59,626 nucleotides of DNA from a bacterium. GTDB lineage: Bacteria > Cyanobacteriota > Vampirovibrionia > Gastranaerophilales > Gastranaerophilaceae. Under the pieces are notes generated by a model. That model was not told where the DNA came from, did not search any database, and was given only the letters and a program-made list of their open reading frames with translations. Shown here piece after piece: positions 44,965-53,735 of the stretch. Each line of letters opens with the position of its first letter. The stretch's first letter is position 1. Made by a program: the position numbers and the translations under genes. Where the stretch lies: the NCBI GenBank assembly GCA_017396695.1, contig JAFQLC010000014.1:1-59626 (forward strand). Reading direction: 5' to 3'.

Positions 44965-45231
44965 TTATTCAGCAGTTTCTTCAGCTCTTTCTTTATCATC
45001 CATAATGGCTTGAGAAACTAAATCAAATTCATCATCATCCTCAATTTCTTCGAAGATATAGTCTTCGCCTTCTGTTTTGAGGCGCATAAGCACTACTTCT
45101 TCTTCTGGTGAATCTGTTTTTGTTAAAATTGCATATTCTTGTTCGTCATAAATTACGATATCGTGCACGTAAAGAGTGATTTCTTCGCCATTTTCATCAA
45201 CTGTTTTAATTTCTGTGATTTCGTTTTCCAT
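44965..45231 (-). CDS. DUF1292 family protein
   Basis: 88 acidic residues, opening 'MENEITEIKTVDENGEEITL' and containing 'YDEQEYAILTKTDS', 'VVLMRLKTEGEDYIFEEIED': the PF06949/DUF1292 (YrzB) pattern. Function unknown. It follows ruvX by two bases with GGGAG as ribosome site; the ruvX-DUF1292 order is the same as in Firmicutes (yrrK-yrzB). Last gene of the operon beginning at 48360. Confidence 0.88.
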   Translation of the reverse strand: MENEITEIKTVDENGEEITLYVHDIVIYDEQEYAILTKTDSPEEEVVLMRLKTEGEDYIFEEIEDDDEFDLVSQAIMDDKERAEETAE

Positions 45232-45233
45232 TT

Positions 45234-45650
45234 TTATCTCCCGTTGTTTAAATAATCTGTAAGTATTAAAGCTGCTGCTTTAAGGTCAACAAGCCCTTTG
45301 TTTTTGGTGTATTTTTTCTTTTGAGTGCGCAAGATTTGCTCTGCCTCGTAGCTTGTCATCGATTCATCTATATAAATAATTTCAAAATTATCTTCTAATT
45401 TTTTTGCAAAGTCAATACAATTTTGAGCTTGTGGCCCAATGTTTCCTTCTGTGTCGTAAGGAACTCCGACTACAATTTTTTTAACCATATATTTTTCGGC
45501 TAGCTTTTTGATATCTGTTATGGCTTGAGCATCGGTTTTCCTTAGAACAAGTTCGAGTTCGGTTGCAAAAATTCCAAAAGGATCTGAAATTGCAGTTCCT
45601 ATTCTTTTTGTTCCAATATCGAGTGCTAAAATTCGCTCTAGTTTATCCAT
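45234..45650 (-). CDS. ruvX: RuvX/YqgF Holliday junction resolvase-like nuclease
   Basis: 138 residues, normal for YqgF. RNase H-like fold: 'RILALDIGTKRIGTAISDPF' with the first catalytic Asp, 'IVVGVPYDTEGNIGPQAQ', 'FEIIYIDESMTSYEAEQ' with Glu, and 'KGLVDLKAAALILTDYL' with the last Asp. Acts in the 5' end processing of pre-16S rRNA and/or resolution of Holliday junctions. Its start overlaps the preceding 531-residue protein gene by 13 bases. Confidence 0.94.
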   Translation of the reverse strand: MDKLERILALDIGTKRIGTAISDPFGIFATELELVLRKTDAQAITDIKKLAEKYMVKKIVVGVPYDTEGNIGPQAQNCIDFAKKLEDNFEIIYIDESMTSYEAEQILRTQKKKYTKNKGLVDLKAAALILTDYLNNGR

Positions 45651-47233
45651 TCTGCCTCAATCATTTCTATATATTCGCCAAAGTCAACATTTTGCGCTTC
45701 ATTTTTCTTTGCAAAAATGTTTGTTGTGTTTTCTTGAGTGTGTGTTTTTTGTATGAAATATTGGTAAATGCTTTTTCTCAAAATTTCTCTATATAACTTG
45801 TGTCTAAATTCGTATTCACTTATGAGCGCATAGCAGATTTTTGAATATTCAATTAATTCTGCAAAGCGCAAAAATAGGGCTTGGTGAGTTAATTTTTTGT
45901 CGTAAAAATCGTCATCAAAGATTTTCGGAATATATTCTTCAATTAATAAATCAATGGTTTTGATATCTCGAGTTACGGTGCATTTACTTAAAAACTCATC
46001 ATAATAAGAGTTTTCACCTTCTTTCAAGAACCAACATTCAAAATAATTAGATGAAACAAGTTTTTCAAAACTTTCTTCATTAACCTCTGTTTTTTCGAGA
46101 TTTTTTTCTGTGTAAAATTCAATATCTAATTCGTTTGCAAAAATGTCTGCCATATAATTTTTCCAGCAAATATATTCGTATGGCATTTTTACACCACTTT
46201 TCCTGTTTTGTTCTTCGGCTTCTTTAAATAAGTGGATTGCGAAATCTTCTTCTAATTTTACCATTGCACTTGTTTTAAAGAATCTTTCGAGGATTGTTGT
46301 AAATTCTTCGATGTCGATATTATCAAAACCAAAGCAGGTGTTGATGCCGAATTTTAGATTTATACAAGTAAAGAATGTGGCAAGTGTTCCGTCTTGTTTT
46401 TGGCGAGCAAAGATGATTGAGTAATTATTGCAACCATCAACAAGGCTTCCCCAAAAACCAAGCGGAATAGAACCTTTGAGCGGTTCTCGAAGAATATCTG
46501 CTTTTGTTTTGATTTCTCGCATTCCTGAAATCTTGAGTTCTGAATGCGCTTTTTTTGCAGCTTGTGCGTATTTTGAATCTGGATAATTTTTTATTATGTT
46601 TTCAAGCGCCACAAGAGCTGTGTATGATTTTGAGCCTTTAATGTGTTCTATAACATCTGGAATGTAGTCTGCTTCGGGCTCGACATACAGAAGTGGTTCG
46701 AGAATATTTGCAAGTTCTTCGCCTTCAAAATCTTCAACAATTGACTGCAAAAGTAAGATTTTATCTGATGCTGAAATTGCAAAAAAGAAATCCAAAAAAT
46801 CGATTTGAGATTCAGGGTTGATGTGCGAAAGTTTAACAAACAATTCTGTTTCAAGTGTGAGCATATCTTCTGGTTTTTCCATATAATATGCTGCATCGTT
46901 GTAATTTATTGTTTCTTGCATATCACGAAGAACATTTACAAGAAAAACTTTTTTAATATCTGGAACAGTTTTAGATTTTAGCTGTTCGTAAATTTGAGCT
47001 TTAAATATTTCTTTTGAAATATTTTGCGCCATAAAAGTAAGTGAAATGTCAAAATTTGTGTTTTGGCAGTTAATTTCCTTTAATATTATTTCAATAATTA
47101 GTTCTTTATCGTTTACTTTTTTAAGCACATCAAGTACTTTTTGGATAGTTTTATCGCTATAGCTTTTGCTTGCTTTAAATTCGTAAATTAAAGAAATAAT
47201 TTTCGAACGGAGTACGATTTTTGAATCAGTCAT
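45638..47233 (-). CDS. Large protein of unknown function, helical repeat-like
   Basis: 531 residues, no signal peptide or membrane helix. The N-terminal 220 residues look like HEAT-type helical pairs ('VQKVLDVLKKVNDKELIIEI'-like pattern, 'ALVALENIIKNYPDSKYAQA'), the rest mixes helices and strands ('PLGFWGSLVDGCNNYSIIFA', 'FTCINLKFGINTCFGF'). No catalytic motif recognised. It overlaps the ClpX-type zinc-finger gene by 8 bases upstream and ruvX by 13 bases downstream, so it is tightly coupled between them. Possible adaptor or scaffold; function unknown. Confidence 0.5.
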   Translation of the reverse strand: MTDSKIVLRSKIISLIYEFKASKSYSDKTIQKVLDVLKKVNDKELIIEIILKEINCQNTNFDISLTFMAQNISKEIFKAQIYEQLKSKTVPDIKKVFLVNVLRDMQETINYNDAAYYMEKPEDMLTLETELFVKLSHINPESQIDFLDFFFAISASDKILLLQSIVEDFEGEELANILEPLLYVEPEADYIPDVIEHIKGSKSYTALVALENIIKNYPDSKYAQAAKKAHSELKISGMREIKTKADILREPLKGSIPLGFWGSLVDGCNNYSIIFARQKQDGTLATFFTCINLKFGINTCFGFDNIDIEEFTTILERFFKTSAMVKLEEDFAIHLFKEAEEQNRKSGVKMPYEYICWKNYMADIFANELDIEFYTEKNLEKTEVNEESFEKLVSSNYFECWFLKEGENSYYDEFLSKCTVTRDIKTIDLLIEEYIPKIFDDDFYDKKLTHQALFLRFAELIEYSKICYALISEYEFRHKLYREILRKSIYQYFIQKTHTQENTTNIFAKKNEAQNVDFGEYIEMIEAEWIN

Positions 47234-47489
47234 TATTTATGTTCCATAATAAATCTAGGATTTTTTGCGCATCAGATGACAATGCACCATCTTGAAGAAT
47301 TAAATATTGAACGGCAATAAGTGTGCATTCTGAACAAATATTAACCCCAGGGCCTTTTACCATTTTTGGAACTTCGGTATTTGGACGATGGCAAAATGAA
47401 CAATATACTCTGTCATCTTGATTTTTTTGCTCTTGTTTTGCTTTTTTTGTTCTTTTTCCCATACCTATTGATACGACTTTATCGCTCAT
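47226..47489 (-). CDS. Stand-alone ClpX-type zinc-binding domain protein
   Basis: 87 residues: a basic N-terminus ('GMGKRTKKAKQEQ'), then C30-x2-C33-x18-C52-x2-C55 in 'YCSFCHRPNTEV' and 'NICSECT', the exact spacing of the ClpX N-terminal C4 zinc domain, and a C-terminal helical tail. ClpX proper follows that domain with an AAA module; here nothing follows. In ClpX the domain binds adaptors and substrates, so this could be a competitor or adaptor protein. AAAGGA precedes the ATG, one base after the NagA-like gene. Confidence 0.75.
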   Translation of the reverse strand: MSDKVVSIGMGKRTKKAKQEQKNQDDRVYCSFCHRPNTEVPKMVKGPGVNICSECTLIAVQYLILQDGALSSDAQKILDLLWNINND

Positions 47490-47490
47490 T

Positions 47491-48360
47491 TTATATTCCT
47501 TTCAAATCAAGATATTTAAGCTGATTTTCATAACACATTTTATCAACATCTGCTTCTGTTATTATTTTTTTATCAATAAGATTTTGCGCAATTTCATCTA
47601 AAAATTTAACGCTTCCTGCAAGTTCTCCACCTTCGCCTTTGCCGTTTTTAAATACTCTATGGTTGCAAAATTCAATTTCATCTAACCCTGAGTGTGCAAT
47701 TGGCAAAGAATCGCTCACAAGCATAATTTTTGATTTATCTTTAATGCCAAATAAAACTTTTGCCATACTTTTTGTTGTATGAATTAAATCACCAATAAAT
47801 TCGACAAAAATATTATCATCTGTTAGTGCTTGAGAAGTTACGTTATCTTTTTTGTGAGAAAGTGGTGGCATTGCGTTGAACATATGTGTTATGCCATCAC
47901 AAAGACCAGCATCGTCTGCCATTGTGTGCCCTGCTTGAACTTTAATTCCTTTAGAGATTAAATATTTTTGGAGTTCTTGGTTTTTATCAAGCTCAGGCGC
48001 AAGTGTTACAATTTTTATGATATCTGCAAATTCTTTAAAGTGCTTGAACCAGTTTTCAACGTTTGGTTCAATTAAATCTTCTTTTGCGTGTGTCCCTTTT
48101 TTGTCTGGGTTTAGGAAACCACACTCAAGATGCACTCCTAAAACTTTGGCACAGTCTGGGTCTTGCCCGCTTTTGATGTATTTAGATAGATTTTGGAGTG
48201 CTTTGTGTAAATTGTCTTGCGTGTCTGAGGCAAGAGTTGGGCAGAAAGCATCATAAGAATGCTCTTTAATTTTTTTTGCAAATTTGTGTATTTCTTCAAT
48301 ACCTGCCCTGTTAAAGTTTACGCCAAAACCTCCATGTGTATGTATATCGATTATTCTCAT
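47491..48360 (-). CDS. NagA-like amidohydrolase lacking the outer beta domain
   Basis: 289 residues against about 380 for N-acetylglucosamine-6-phosphate deacetylase. It begins directly with the metal motif 'IIDIHTHGGFG' (His7, His9) and has 'GVHLECGFLNPDKKG' (Glu79; family norm GVHLEGPF), His145 in 'VQAGHTMAD', His159 in 'THMFNAMPPL' and Asp217 in 'LVSDSLPIAH' (family norm LVTDA). Thus the barrel and most active-site residues are kept but the beta-sandwich domain is absent and two motifs are altered. Could deacetylate GlcNAc-6-P or a related sugar. A TAAAAT is exactly six bases before the ATG. Confidence 0.75.
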   Translation of the reverse strand: MRIIDIHTHGGFGVNFNRAGIEEIHKFAKKIKEHSYDAFCPTLASDTQDNLHKALQNLSKYIKSGQDPDCAKVLGVHLECGFLNPDKKGTHAKEDLIEPNVENWFKHFKEFADIIKIVTLAPELDKNQELQKYLISKGIKVQAGHTMADDAGLCDGITHMFNAMPPLSHKKDNVTSQALTDDNIFVEFIGDLIHTTKSMAKVLFGIKDKSKIMLVSDSLPIAHSGLDEIEFCNHRVFKNGKGEGGELAGSVKFLDEIAQNLIDKKIITEADVDKMCYENQLKYLDLKGI

Positions 48361-48366
48361 AAATAG

Positions 48367-48372
48367 ATTTTA
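48367..48372 (-). promoter_or_regulatory. -10 element of the NagA-like gene (leaderless)
   Basis: TAAAAT (48372-48367), six bases, then ATG at 48360. No Shine-Dalgarno and no clear -35. Confidence 0.4.
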
Positions 48373-48449
48373 CAACAATTTTTAAAAAAGCGCCATTTGT
48401 TAATTTTTATCATTTTTGGTAAAATTGAGGTGGATTTTAAGGAGAGAAT

Positions 48450-50195
48450 ATGGCTGAACTTTTACTTCCTGCAGGTAATATTGAGAAAATGGAATATGCA
48501 ATTCAATATGGTGCAGATGCTGTTTATCTTGGTATGGTTGATTTTTCGCTCAGAACTATGAGAAAAGGAAGTTTAATTACCAAAGAAAATTTAAAAGATG
48601 CTATTGCAAGAGCGCACGAGCTAGGAAAAAAAGCTTATTTAACTGTTAATATTTTTGCTTTTGAAAACGATATTAAAAAATTATATGAAAATTTGAGTGT
48701 TATTAAAGAAGCAAACCCTGATGCAATTATTGTTTCTGACTTTGGGGTTTATAATATCATTCATCGTGAACTTCCTGAAATTGATATTCATATTTCAACC
48801 CAAACTAACACTCTTAATTCTGAAGCGGTGAAATTTTGGGAAGGGCTTGGCGCAAAAAGGGTAATTCTTGCTCGCGAACTTTCGTATAAACAAATTGAAA
48901 AAATGGTTTCAGATTGCCCGAATATTGAACTTGAATGCTTTGTGCATGGTTCCCAATGTATGAGTTTTTCAGGCAGATGCTTACTTTCAGATTTTATGAC
49001 AAAAAATTCAAGAAAAGCAAATTCTGGCGGTTGTGCTCAACCTTGCAGATGGAGTTATAAACTCTTAGAAGAAACTCGCCCAGGGGAATATTATGAAATT
49101 TGCGAAGATAACCATGGTTCACATATTCTCTCGCCAAAAGATTTGTGCTTAATTGAGCATATTCAAAACCTTCGTGATGCAGGTGTTGCTTCGTTTAAAA
49201 TCGAGGGCAGAACAAAATCGCTTTATTATGTAAGTGCAACAGCACGTGCATATAGAATGGTGCTTGATGGTAAAATCTCCTCATCCGATGGCTTCAAAGA
49301 GCTTTTAAAAGTTGGAAACAGGGGTTATACTAAAGGATTTTTCTTGGGAGACAATAATTCAGAATCTTATAGCTATGACATTTCAAAAGGGCTTGCAGGA
49401 GCCGATTTTCTTGGGATTGTTATGGCACAAAATGGGGAATTTTTGCAAGTTGAAACTAAAAACAAAATGACAACTGGTGAAACTGTTGAAATCATTACGC
49501 CTGACGAGAGCATTGAAGCTAAAATTGTTTCAATTAAAAATGAAAAAGAAAATAATTTATTTGTTGCAAATACAAATGATGTTGTTTATATGAAATTTGA
49601 TAAATTGCCTTTGAACACAAAATATGCGCTTATTCGAACGGTTGGAATAACAGATAAAAGAATTGAAGTAAAACAAAAAGATAAAAAAATGCCATTTAAA
49701 GGGTATTTACCGATTTTAAAAGGAAGAATTAAGCCTGATTTGAATTTGAAATCAATTTACGAGCTTCAAGAACACTTGGATAAATTTAATTTAACAACTT
49801 TGTTGTTTGACCTTGATAGTACTCTTTGTGCTTCAAAATCTGGCATTATTGAACCACGAGTTCAACAGTTGCTTTTTGAGCTTGCAAAAAAATATAAGCT
49901 TGCAATAATTTCGAATAATTACAACAGAGAGTACACTCAAAAAGTTCAAGCGCAAACAAAAGTTAAAATTTATGAAGCATCGAGAAAACCTGATGTTTTA
50001 GGGATTATGCAAGCGTTGAGCGAGCTTAATTCAATTCCAGAAGAAACAATGATTATTGGTGATAGGCCTCTAACGGACATTCTTGCAGGTAAAAACGCCA
50101 AATTAAAAACCGCTTTAGTTGATTCTATAACTGCTGAAACTGAGCCTAAATTAACAAGGTTTGTCCGCAAGTTGGAAAGACTTTTTATTAAATAA
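48450..50195 (+). CDS. U32-family peptidase fused to a YqeG-like HAD domain
   Basis: 581 residues with AAGGAG before the ATG. Residues 1-330 are a U32 module: 'LLLPAGNIEKMEYAIQYGAD', the signature 'ECFVHGSQCMSFSGRCLLS' (Cys170, Cys177) and further 'GGCAQPCR' Cys195/199, which in RlhA/TrhP-type proteins bind Fe-S and support hydroxylation of RNA. Residues about 330-440 look like the U32 C-terminal beta domain. Residues 449-581 are a HAD phosphatase: 'LLFDLDSTL' (Asp454, Asp456), 'AIISNN', and 'IIGDRPLTDILAG', like YqeG. Such a fusion is unusual. The Asn/Ser after 'DLDST' is compatible with catalysis. Confidence 0.85.
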   Translation: MAELLLPAGNIEKMEYAIQYGADAVYLGMVDFSLRTMRKGSLITKENLKDAIARAHELGKKAYLTVNIFAFENDIKKLYENLSVIKEANPDAIIVSDFGVYNIIHRELPEIDIHISTQTNTLNSEAVKFWEGLGAKRVILARELSYKQIEKMVSDCPNIELECFVHGSQCMSFSGRCLLSDFMTKNSRKANSGGCAQPCRWSYKLLEETRPGEYYEICEDNHGSHILSPKDLCLIEHIQNLRDAGVASFKIEGRTKSLYYVSATARAYRMVLDGKISSSDGFKELLKVGNRGYTKGFFLGDNNSESYSYDISKGLAGADFLGIVMAQNGEFLQVETKNKMTTGETVEIITPDESIEAKIVSIKNEKENNLFVANTNDVVYMKFDKLPLNTKYALIRTVGITDKRIEVKQKDKKMPFKGYLPILKGRIKPDLNLKSIYELQEHLDKFNLTTLLFDLDSTLCASKSGIIEPRVQQLLFELAKKYKLAIISNNYNREYTQKVQAQTKVKIYEASRKPDVLGIMQALSELNSIPEETMIIGDRPLTDILAGKNAKLKTALVDSITAETEPKLTRFVRKLERLFIK

Positions 50196-50223
50196 AAATA
50201 ATACTTTGTAACTATCTTTTTCA

Positions 50224-50232
50224 TGCTACAAT
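50224..50232 (+). promoter_or_regulatory. Histidine kinase gene promoter (extended -10)
   Basis: TGC-TACAAT (50224-50232) precedes the ATG at 50242 by nine bases, predicting a leader of about 3 nt; TTGTAA lies 15 bases upstream. Confidence 0.4.
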
Positions 50233-50241
50233 ATTGGTGAT

Positions 50242-52302
50242 ATGAATAGAAAATTTAGTATTTTTCCAAATATAGATTTAACGGACCAAAACAAGTTGAT
50301 TTTATCGGGTGTTATTGTATCTACAATAATCATTGTGGCACTTGCTGTTATTTCAATAGGTAATATCCAAAAAAAATTATACGAGGGTTATTCAAATTTT
50401 GGGCAATTGCTCACCAAAACTCTTGCTATCCAAACTTATGAATTAACTCGAGATATGCCACCCGAGATGAGAAATACTATTCTCAAAACTCATTCTGAAT
50501 CAATTATTAAGACAAATCGAGATATTTCTTACTTGAATTTCAAAGATGCTAACGGGAAAGTAATTTATTCAACAAATAAGGAATATACTTCAAGGCTTGA
50601 TGGCACAAAAATCAATATTTCATCTCCAATTAAAGATAGCTTTGGAAAAGTTACGGGCTCTGTTGATATTGGGCTTACTGCCGATATGGCGCGCGACGTG
50701 GTTAAAACCACAAAAAGCTCAATGCTTTTTATTTTCACTCTTGTTTGGATTGTGTTCACGCTTGTAATTCTTGCAAATTCAATTTTAATTGCTCGTGAGC
50801 TTACAATGTTGCATCATGGGGTTAAAGAAATTTCAAGCGGTAAGTTTGGCACTATGCTTGATTATTCGCAAGCAAGTGGTGAAATTAAAGAACTTTTTGC
50901 TGCGTTTAACGATATGTCAAAGAGGCTTCATGCTTTTGAAGAACAAAATATTGATACAATTACATTTGAGAAAAATAAGCTTGAATCTGTCCTTATGAGT
51001 ATTGCAAACGGTGTTGTTGTTTGTGATAATTTTGACAAAATTACAATTATCAATAATGCAGCGCAATCAATATTGTCTGCAACTCCAAGTGAAATTATAG
51101 ACACGCATATTCAAGACTATTGTGATACAAATGGAGTTTTGTGTTTTAGAGAAAAAATTGCTCTTTTTAAAAATACTCCACTTGATATTATGGAGAAAAA
51201 ACCACTTGAATTTAATGTTGACGTAGCATCTAGTGTTATTAAAACAATAGTATCTCCAATTTATTCAAAATCTCATGATTATCTTGGTTATATTTTGGTT
51301 TTAATTGATATTACAAAAGAAGCTGAAGTTGACAAAATGAAAAGCGATTTCATTTCAAATGTTTCTCATGAATTAAGAACACCTGTAACAGTTCTTAGAA
51401 CTTATGCAGATACTTTGTATAATTTCGGAAATGAATTTAGTTTTGACGAGCAAAAAGAATTTATTGGAACAATTAACCAAGAAGTTATTCGTTTAAATAA
51501 AATGGTAAATGATATTCTTGATTTTTCAAAAATGCAAAACGACGCAAAGCTCGAAAAGAAATATGCTAACATTGTTGAAACTATTGATGAAACAGTTAAT
51601 TCTTTGAAGGTTTTAGCTGATGAGAAAAATATCAAAATTTCAGTTATGGCAGAACCTAATCTTCCTGAAGTTCCATATAATGTGGATAGTATTGAAAGGG
51701 TTTTGAATAATTTAATTACAAATGCAATCAAATATTCAGAAAATAATTCAAGAGTTAGAATTAAAGCAGAACTTTCAAATCAACCTGATTTTATTGAAAT
51801 TTCGGTTGAAGACTTCGGTATGGGGATTGCAAAAGAACATTTAAGTAAAATTTTTGATAGATTTTATAGGGTTGAAAATTCATCTCATTCAATTAAAGGC
51901 ACAGGGCTTGGGCTTCACCTTGCTCGTGTTGCAATTGAAAAATATCATGGTGGCAAAATTTGGGCAACTTCTGAACTTGGAAAGGGCTCTGTGTTCACTT
52001 TTGCCCTTCCGCTTGTGATGAATGAAGAGGGTGAAGTTCTAGGTGAAAACACATATGAAATTCAGCCTATTGAAAAATCACATAGAGAAATTGTTGAGGA
52101 CTTTGTGCCTAAAATTTCAAAAACTACAACTGAGACTATCAATTCGTATCGAGGAAAAGAAAGAACAGAACAGAACGAATTAGAAGGCGATAAGACCTTG
52201 AATAAACCTCTTGTGAAGTTTGAAGACGAAAATGAAAATATCGAAAATACAGATAAAATTTCTGACTGGGAGATTTCTTTCGAGGTTCGAGAAAAAGCGT
52301 AG
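50242..52302 (+). CDS. Membrane sensor histidine kinase
   Basis: 686 residues: TM1 about 18-40, extracytoplasmic sensor about 41-158 (Cache/sCache-like, 'DISYLNFKDANGKVIY'), TM2 about 160-183, HAMP about 184-235, PAS about 245-360 ('VLMSIANGVVVCDNFDKITI'), HisKA with phospho-acceptor His376 in 'ISNVSHELRTPVTV', HATPase with 'NNLITNAIKYSE', 'FGMGIAKEHL' and 'GTGLGLHLA'. A 90-residue acidic tail follows. No response regulator is adjacent; the next gene is a FliI-like ATPase 15 bases on. Similar to PhoR/VicK kinases. Confidence 0.93.
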   Translation: MNRKFSIFPNIDLTDQNKLILSGVIVSTIIIVALAVISIGNIQKKLYEGYSNFGQLLTKTLAIQTYELTRDMPPEMRNTILKTHSESIIKTNRDISYLNFKDANGKVIYSTNKEYTSRLDGTKINISSPIKDSFGKVTGSVDIGLTADMARDVVKTTKSSMLFIFTLVWIVFTLVILANSILIARELTMLHHGVKEISSGKFGTMLDYSQASGEIKELFAAFNDMSKRLHAFEEQNIDTITFEKNKLESVLMSIANGVVVCDNFDKITIINNAAQSILSATPSEIIDTHIQDYCDTNGVLCFREKIALFKNTPLDIMEKKPLEFNVDVASSVIKTIVSPIYSKSHDYLGYILVLIDITKEAEVDKMKSDFISNVSHELRTPVTVLRTYADTLYNFGNEFSFDEQKEFIGTINQEVIRLNKMVNDILDFSKMQNDAKLEKKYANIVETIDETVNSLKVLADEKNIKISVMAEPNLPEVPYNVDSIERVLNNLITNAIKYSENNSRVRIKAELSNQPDFIEISVEDFGMGIAKEHLSKIFDRFYRVENSSHSIKGTGLGLHLARVAIEKYHGGKIWATSELGKGSVFTFALPLVMNEEGEVLGENTYEIQPIEKSHREIVEDFVPKISKTTTETINSYRGKERTEQNELEGDKTLNKPLVKFEDENENIENTDKISDWEISFEVREKA

Positions 52303-52317
52303 AGAATAGGTGTTGTA

Positions 52318-53667
52318 TTGCATAAAGAAGAGATTGAAAACAAGATAGCAAGTATTAAAAACAAGGCTTTAGCTAAGCTTGCTGAGATGAATATGTACCA
52401 ATATAAGGGTACTGTTTCCAAGCTTGTGGGTATTACTGTTGAAGTTAAACTTCCAGGGCTTAAAATTGGTGATTTGTGTTACATTACAAATTATCTAGGT
52501 GAGAAAAAACCCGCAGAAGTCGTTGCCTTTAAAGGTGATGCTGCACAACTTTTGCTTTTGTATGATGGCGAGGGAATTGGCCAAGGTAGCCTTGTTGAAA
52601 CAACGGGTGAGCCAATTTTGTTTCCTGTGGGAGATTTTTTACTTGGACGCCTTTTAAATCCGCTTGGCGAACCATTAGATTCTATGCCGCTTGATACTTC
52701 AAATGCTGAGTGGATGAATGTTATGGGCGCTGTTCCAGACCCATTTACAAGACCAATTATTAAAGAAAGATTTTCGACAGGTGTTCGTGCAATTGATTCA
52801 ATGTTGACGCTTGGTTGCGGACAAAGAATGGGACTTTTTGCTGGTTCTGGTGTTGGTAAAAGTACCATGATGGGTATGATTGCAAGAAATTCTGACGCAG
52901 ATGTGAACGTGGTTGCGCTAATTGGAGAACGTGGCAGGGAAGTTCGTGAATTTATTGAAGAAGCTTTGGGTGAAGAAGGTATGAAAAGGTCTGTTGTAAT
53001 TTGTGCAACAGGTGATCTTCCTCCTCTTATTCGTATGAAATGCTTGCTTTCTGCAACCACTGTTTGTGAATATTTCAGAGATAAAGGTAAAAAAGTTTTC
53101 TTGATGACAGATACTGTAACTCGTTGCGCTATGGCGGGTAGAGAAGTGGGTTTATCAATTGGCGAACCACCTACCATGAAGGGTTATCCTCCTTCAATTT
53201 TTTCATGGTTACAAAGGGCGCTTGAGCGCACAGGAAATTCTGATAAAGGTTCAATTACGGCACTTTATACCGTTCTTATGGAAGGCGATGACATCACTGA
53301 CCCAATTGTTGACATTGTTCGTGGTATTGTTGACGGACACATTTTCTTATCAAGAAAAATGGCGGAGATGAACCATTACCCTGCAATTGACACCCTTGGT
53401 TCTATTTCAAGGTTATTTACTGCAATTTGCGATAGCGAACATAAAGAAGCTGTGCATAAAATGCGCCAATTGCTTTCAATTTACAGAGAAAATAAAGACT
53501 TGATTGATGTTGGTATGTATCAAGCAGGCTCCAACCCAAAATTAGATATTGCGATTGAGCTTATGCCACAAATTAATGGATTTTTGCAACAAAGAACATC
53601 TGATTTAGTTAGTATGGATACAACTATTCAGACTATTAAAGATATGATGCGAGATGTCAATATTTAA
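52318..53667 (+). CDS. FliI/YscN-type secretion ATPase, lone copy
   Basis: 449 residues, TTG start. N-terminal beta-barrel region about 25-95 ('YKGTVSKLVGITVEVKLPG'), then the F1/V1-beta-like core: 'GRLLNPLGEPLD', Walker A 'AGSGVGKST' with Lys181, 'LIGERGREVREFIEEALGEE', 'FLMTDTVTRCAMAGREVGLS' and 'GEPPTMKGYPPSIF' (the FliI/YscN signature). These are the ATPases of flagellar and type III export. No other export gene (FliH, FliJ, FlhA/B) lies beside it. It follows the histidine kinase after 15 bases and ends before a bidirectional hairpin. Confidence 0.9.
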   Translation: MHKEEIENKIASIKNKALAKLAEMNMYQYKGTVSKLVGITVEVKLPGLKIGDLCYITNYLGEKKPAEVVAFKGDAAQLLLLYDGEGIGQGSLVETTGEPILFPVGDFLLGRLLNPLGEPLDSMPLDTSNAEWMNVMGAVPDPFTRPIIKERFSTGVRAIDSMLTLGCGQRMGLFAGSGVGKSTMMGMIARNSDADVNVVALIGERGREVREFIEEALGEEGMKRSVVICATGDLPPLIRMKCLLSATTVCEYFRDKGKKVFLMTDTVTRCAMAGREVGLSIGEPPTMKGYPPSIFSWLQRALERTGNSDKGSITALYTVLMEGDDITDPIVDIVRGIVDGHIFLSRKMAEMNHYPAIDTLGSISRLFTAICDSEHKEAVHKMRQLLSIYRENKDLIDVGMYQAGSNPKLDIAIELMPQINGFLQQRTSDLVSMDTTIQTIKDMMRDVNI

Positions 53668-53691
53668 TATCGAGCTGATTTTGATAATTAA

Positions 53692-53716
53692 AAAGCGGTT
53701 CAATTTGAACCGCTTT
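53692..53716. terminator. Bidirectional terminator between FliI-like and hexomutase genes
   Basis: AAAGCGGTTC (53692-53701) pairs with GAACCGCTTT (53707-53716), with A-rich and T-rich flanks on both sides. Confidence 0.8.
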
Positions 53717-53735
53717 AGTTTTAATGAATTAGTAT

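Noticed and set aside
44952..44974. Possible hairpin TGCTGA/TCAGCA between the corrinoid protein gene and DUF1292
   Set aside because: Six-base stem overlapping the DUF1292 stop region without a clear T run; too weak to call a terminator.
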